Assembly (NCBI GenBank): GCA_021800575.1
Contig: JAJYYW010000132.1
Span: forward strand, 1 to 5,141
Length of the DNA: 5,141 bases
Source: a bacterium
GTDB taxonomy: Bacteria; JAMCPX01
Reading direction: 5' to 3'
Both the position numbers and the translations under genes were made by a program. Below are positions 3,151 through 5,141 of the stretch, piece after piece (the stretch's first letter is position 1; each line of letters opens with the position of its first letter). The notes beneath the pieces are model-generated. The model saw only the letters and a list, made by a program, of their open reading frames with translations. It did no database searches and was not told the origin of the DNA.

Positions 3151-5106
3151 ATGAAAACAATAATCCATAGAACACTGTTCGTCTCGATGTTCACCCTGCT
3201 TACAATAGCAGGATGCAGCAGTGGTTCAAAAGGCGGCGGAGCTCCTGCACTTCCCGTTATCCACAGTTTAAGTATCCAGGGATTACCTGCACATCCGGGT
3301 AATACGGTGACTGCAACAGTCAGTGCAAGCAGCCCGAGCAGCCTGGCACTGACCTATACATGGACGGTTTCCGGCACATGGTCAGTCAGCAGCGGAGCAA
3401 ACCAGTCAACGGCAATATTCAAAGCGCCCAATGCGTATAGTACAGTCGGCGCGGTCACGGTGATCGTATCCGACACCAGAGGCGGCTTTGTCACCGGTTC
3501 AGCGTCATTAAGTACGGAAGGAAATAGTGCACCGGTCATCAATAATCTTGCGGTGTCTGCCAACCCTGTATTTACGGGTTCCACCATAACTGCAACCGCA
3601 GGTGCATCCGACCCTGATGGAGACTCACCGGCTTATATATGGACCGCGAGCACAGGATGGGCCGTCACCGGCTATGGTGCAACGGCAACCGTAACAGCAC
3701 CTTCCGTACACAGTGCCGCAGGTAATATTACGGTAACCGTCAGCGACGGATACGGAGCTTCCGCAAGCAGTTCGATTGCAATCGACACAACCTCGGACAG
3801 CGCACCCGTGATAACATCTATGACCATTACCCCGCAGCCGGTTACCACAACCGCAAGCCTTGTATCCAGTGCCTACGACCCTGACGGAGACAGCCTGCTG
3901 ACCTATACATGGAACATAGGCGGAACAAACGTAACAACCGGTAGCAGCGCAACATGGCAATCACCCGGCATATCCGGCAATTATAATGCCGTGCTCAGTG
4001 TGAGCGATGTTTACGGATCAACAGCAACGCAGGGCAGCTCCATCAGCGTGACCAGCCAGAGCCCGTGGCCCAAGTTCAGGAACAATGCCCAATCCACAGG
4101 TCTGAGCGCCATCAGTGCAACCCCGACAACAGGTGCACTTGAATGGAGCTACACGACCGGTGCCTATGTATATTCTCCAGTGATTGGCGCTGATGGCACT
4201 ATCTATGTCCCTTCTGATGATGGTTATCTTCATGCCATCAATCGCAATGGTGTATCCGATTGGGCTTATCAACCATCAAGAGGTGCATTATGGCTCAACC
4301 CCTGCCCGGCAATAGACGCGAATGGTACAATTTATATACAAAGTTTTGGAACTCTGAATGCGGTAAATCCAACCGGTACAACAAAATGGTTGTTCGGTAC
4401 GGGTAATTGGATGTCCTCAGCCCCGGCAATAGGTGCAAATGGAACTATCTATATGGGCTTTGGTGACAACAATCTTTATGCAATAACCCCCAATGGAGGA
4501 CTTCAATGGACATACGCTACAGGGAATCAAATAGACTCGACCCCGGCAATCGGTGCTGATGGAACTATCTATGTAGGGTCAACGGATGATAATCTCTATG
4601 CCATAACTCCCGCCGGTGGACTCAATTGGAGTTATACGACAGGGAATCAAATAGACTCCTCTCCGGCAATCGGTGCAGACGGTACCATTTATGTAGGTTC
4701 AGGCGATCATAATCTCTATGCAATTACTCCAACAGGTGGCCTCAAATGGAGTTACACGATAGGGAGTAATGTGGATTCCTCGTCTGTACTAGGTGCAGAT
4801 GGAACCATCTATGTGGGTTCTGACAATGGTATTCTTTATGCCATCAATCCTAACGGCACACTCAAATGGACGTACACCGTAGGTGGTGGTCCTATCGCGT
4901 CATCCCCGGCAATCGGTGCTGATGGTACTATCTATGTAGAAGCAGACAATGATATTTTTTATGCCATCAACCCTGACGGTACACTTAAATGGAGTTACAC
5001 TGCAGGTAGTCCTCTCGGCGGGACTATCACATCATCCCCGGCAATCGGTGCTGATGGTACTATCTATTTTGGGGCAGGAGATGGCTACCTTTATGCCATA
5101 CACTGA
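3151..5106 (+). CDS. Lipoprotein with three PKD/Ig-like domains and an eight-repeat PQQ-type beta-propeller
   Basis: The product has 651 residues; the start is set by AAAAGGAG at 3137-3144. Residues 1-22 are a lipoprotein signal with a perfect lipobox IAGC (Cys22); Ser23-Ser24 would favour the outer membrane by the usual Lol rule. A GSKGGGAPA linker follows. Three Ig/PKD-like domains span about 35-124, 125-214 and 215-301. Each has a xYxWTxxG-type strand and a closing (V/L)-x-VSD-x-(R/Y)G; the last two begin SAPVI and carry DPDGD (154-158, 243-247), a probable Ca-binding loop. Residues 306-319 (WPKFRNNAQSTGLS) are the usual lead-in to PQQ-like propellers. Residues 328-651 hold eight SPAIGADGTIYVG...LYAI-x-P-x-G-x-L-x-WSYT repeats. 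The final repeat ends at YLYAIH, and its missing W strand is supplied by GALEWSYTTG at 328-337, so an eight-bladed ring can close. The fold resembles PQQ_2/BamB-like proteins, but BamB has no Ig domains. No quinoprotein catalytic residues are seen, so a binding or scaffold role is likelier than a dehydrogenase. It probably shares a transcript with the gene at 5128. Confidence 0.92.
   Translation: MKTIIHRTLFVSMFTLLTIAGCSSGSKGGGAPALPVIHSLSIQGLPAHPGNTVTATVSASSPSSLALTYTWTVSGTWSVSSGANQSTAIFKAPNAYSTVGAVTVIVSDTRGGFVTGSASLSTEGNSAPVINNLAVSANPVFTGSTITATAGASDPDGDSPAYIWTASTGWAVTGYGATATVTAPSVHSAAGNITVTVSDGYGASASSSIAIDTTSDSAPVITSMTITPQPVTTTASLVSSAYDPDGDSLLTYTWNIGGTNVTTGSSATWQSPGISGNYNAVLSVSDVYGSTATQGSSISVTSQSPWPKFRNNAQSTGLSAISATPTTGALEWSYTTGAYVYSPVIGADGTIYVPSDDGYLHAINRNGVSDWAYQPSRGALWLNPCPAIDANGTIYIQSFGTLNAVNPTGTTKWLFGTGNWMSSAPAIGANGTIYMGFGDNNLYAITPNGGLQWTYATGNQIDSTPAIGADGTIYVGSTDDNLYAITPAGGLNWSYTTGNQIDSSPAIGADGTIYVGSGDHNLYAITPTGGLKWSYTIGSNVDSSSVLGADGTIYVGSDNGILYAINPNGTLKWTYTVGGGPIASSPAIGADGTIYVEADNDIFYAINPDGTLKWSYTAGSPLGGTITSSPAIGADGTIYFGAGDGYLYAIH
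4132..5103 (+). repeat. Eight tandem PQQ-like blade repeats (about 120 nt each)
   Basis: The GTIY anchor recurs at 4195, 4324, 4441, 4561, 4681, 4801, 4924 and 5056. Spacings are 43, 39, 40, 40, 40, 41 and 44 codons. Adjacent 120-nt units at 4441, 4561 and 4681 are about 75% identical by hand count. A 20-base stretch is identical at 4519-4538 and 4639-4658, and a 36-base stretch is identical at 4900-4935 and 5032-5067. The first two blades are more diverged (DWAYQPSRGALWLNPCPAI). Confidence 0.88.
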
Positions 5107-5114
5107 CTGAGCTT

Positions 5115-5120
5115 AAGGAG
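5115..5120 (+). promoter_or_regulatory. Ribosome binding site of the next gene
   Basis: AAGGAG sits 7 bases before ATG 5128. No terminator hairpin lies between the stop at 5106 and this site. Confidence 0.7.
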
Positions 5121-5127
5121 TTAATCT

Positions 5128-5141
5128 ATGAAGAAGGCCGG
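5128..5141 (+). CDS. Start of a downstream gene (first codons only)
   Basis: ATG AAG AAG GCC (M-K-K-A) follows a good ribosome binding site, 21 bases after the stop of the 651-residue lipoprotein gene, and runs off the window. The Met-Lys-Lys opening resembles the basic end of a signal peptide, as in the other genes here, but four codons prove nothing about function. The short gap without a terminator or the ATCTGTGAC element suggests cotranscription with the preceding gene. Confidence 0.6.

Noticed and set aside
3354..3960. Minus-strand open frames opposite the Ig-like domains, and similar ones opposite the other genes
   Set aside because: They lack ribosome binding sites, have unlikely compositions (one is very rich in Cys and Gly) and lie opposite secure domains.
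4441..5067. Regular 120-nt repeats as a possible CRISPR or satellite array
   Set aside because: The repeats are in frame, diverge mainly in codon-compatible ways and encode propeller blades. There are no short constant repeats with unique spacers.
3151..5106. Annotation of the 651-residue protein as BamB or as a PQQ-dependent dehydrogenase
   Set aside because: It is much longer than BamB, carries three Ig-like domains and shows no recognisable PQQ- or metal-ligating signature. Only the propeller fold is shared.

Overview
The window reads as a stretch of a Gram-negative bacterial chromosome that encodes exported and outer-membrane proteins. It holds four readable plus-strand genes and the first codons of a fifth. 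All products whose N-terminus is visible are exported: two have lipoprotein signal peptides and one has a Sec signal peptide. Strong AAAGGAG-type ribosome binding sites, GC-rich intergenic hairpin terminators, a plausible sigma-54 promoter and large repeat-built lipoproteins resemble what I know of Geobacter-like Desulfobacterota or Nitrospirota. This placement is an inference from style; no taxonomic marker gene is present.

Layout. Positions 1-999 carry the 3' part of a gene for a probable extracytoplasmic beta-propeller-like protein, followed by a good intrinsic terminator. Positions 1143-1400 encode an 85-residue secreted basic helical protein. It is preceded by a candidate sigma-54 promoter and followed by an 11-bp GC-rich hairpin. 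Positions 1582-2967 encode a 461-residue lipoprotein: a collagen-like Gly-X-Y linker, one bacterial Ig-like domain, then six 49-51-residue propeller repeats. A strong terminator follows. Positions 3151-5106 encode a 651-residue lipoprotein with three PKD/Ig-like domains and an eight-repeat PQQ-type beta-propeller. A further gene starts at 5128, only 21 bases downstream, and is cut off by the window edge. No gene-free stretch exceeds about 185 bases, and I see no RNA gene, mobile element or CRISPR array.

How the parts relate. The most notable signal is a 37-bp block, 35/37 identical, directly upstream of both lipoprotein genes (1522-1558 and 3088-3124), although the flanking intergenic DNA is otherwise unrelated. 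It contains a tandem direct repeat of ATCTGTGAC with an 11-bp period. This is the geometry of binding sites for OmpR/PhoB-family response regulators, and 14 of 18 positions fit the E. coli Pho box consensus as I remember it. The two lipoproteins have separate terminators and different domain content, so the shared block suggests that one regulator controls both. Both combine Ig-like stalk modules with a propeller head on a lipid anchor, which suggests surface-displayed binding or scaffold proteins; no enzymatic residues can be identified. I see no demonstrably new system; the shared operator is the strongest lead.
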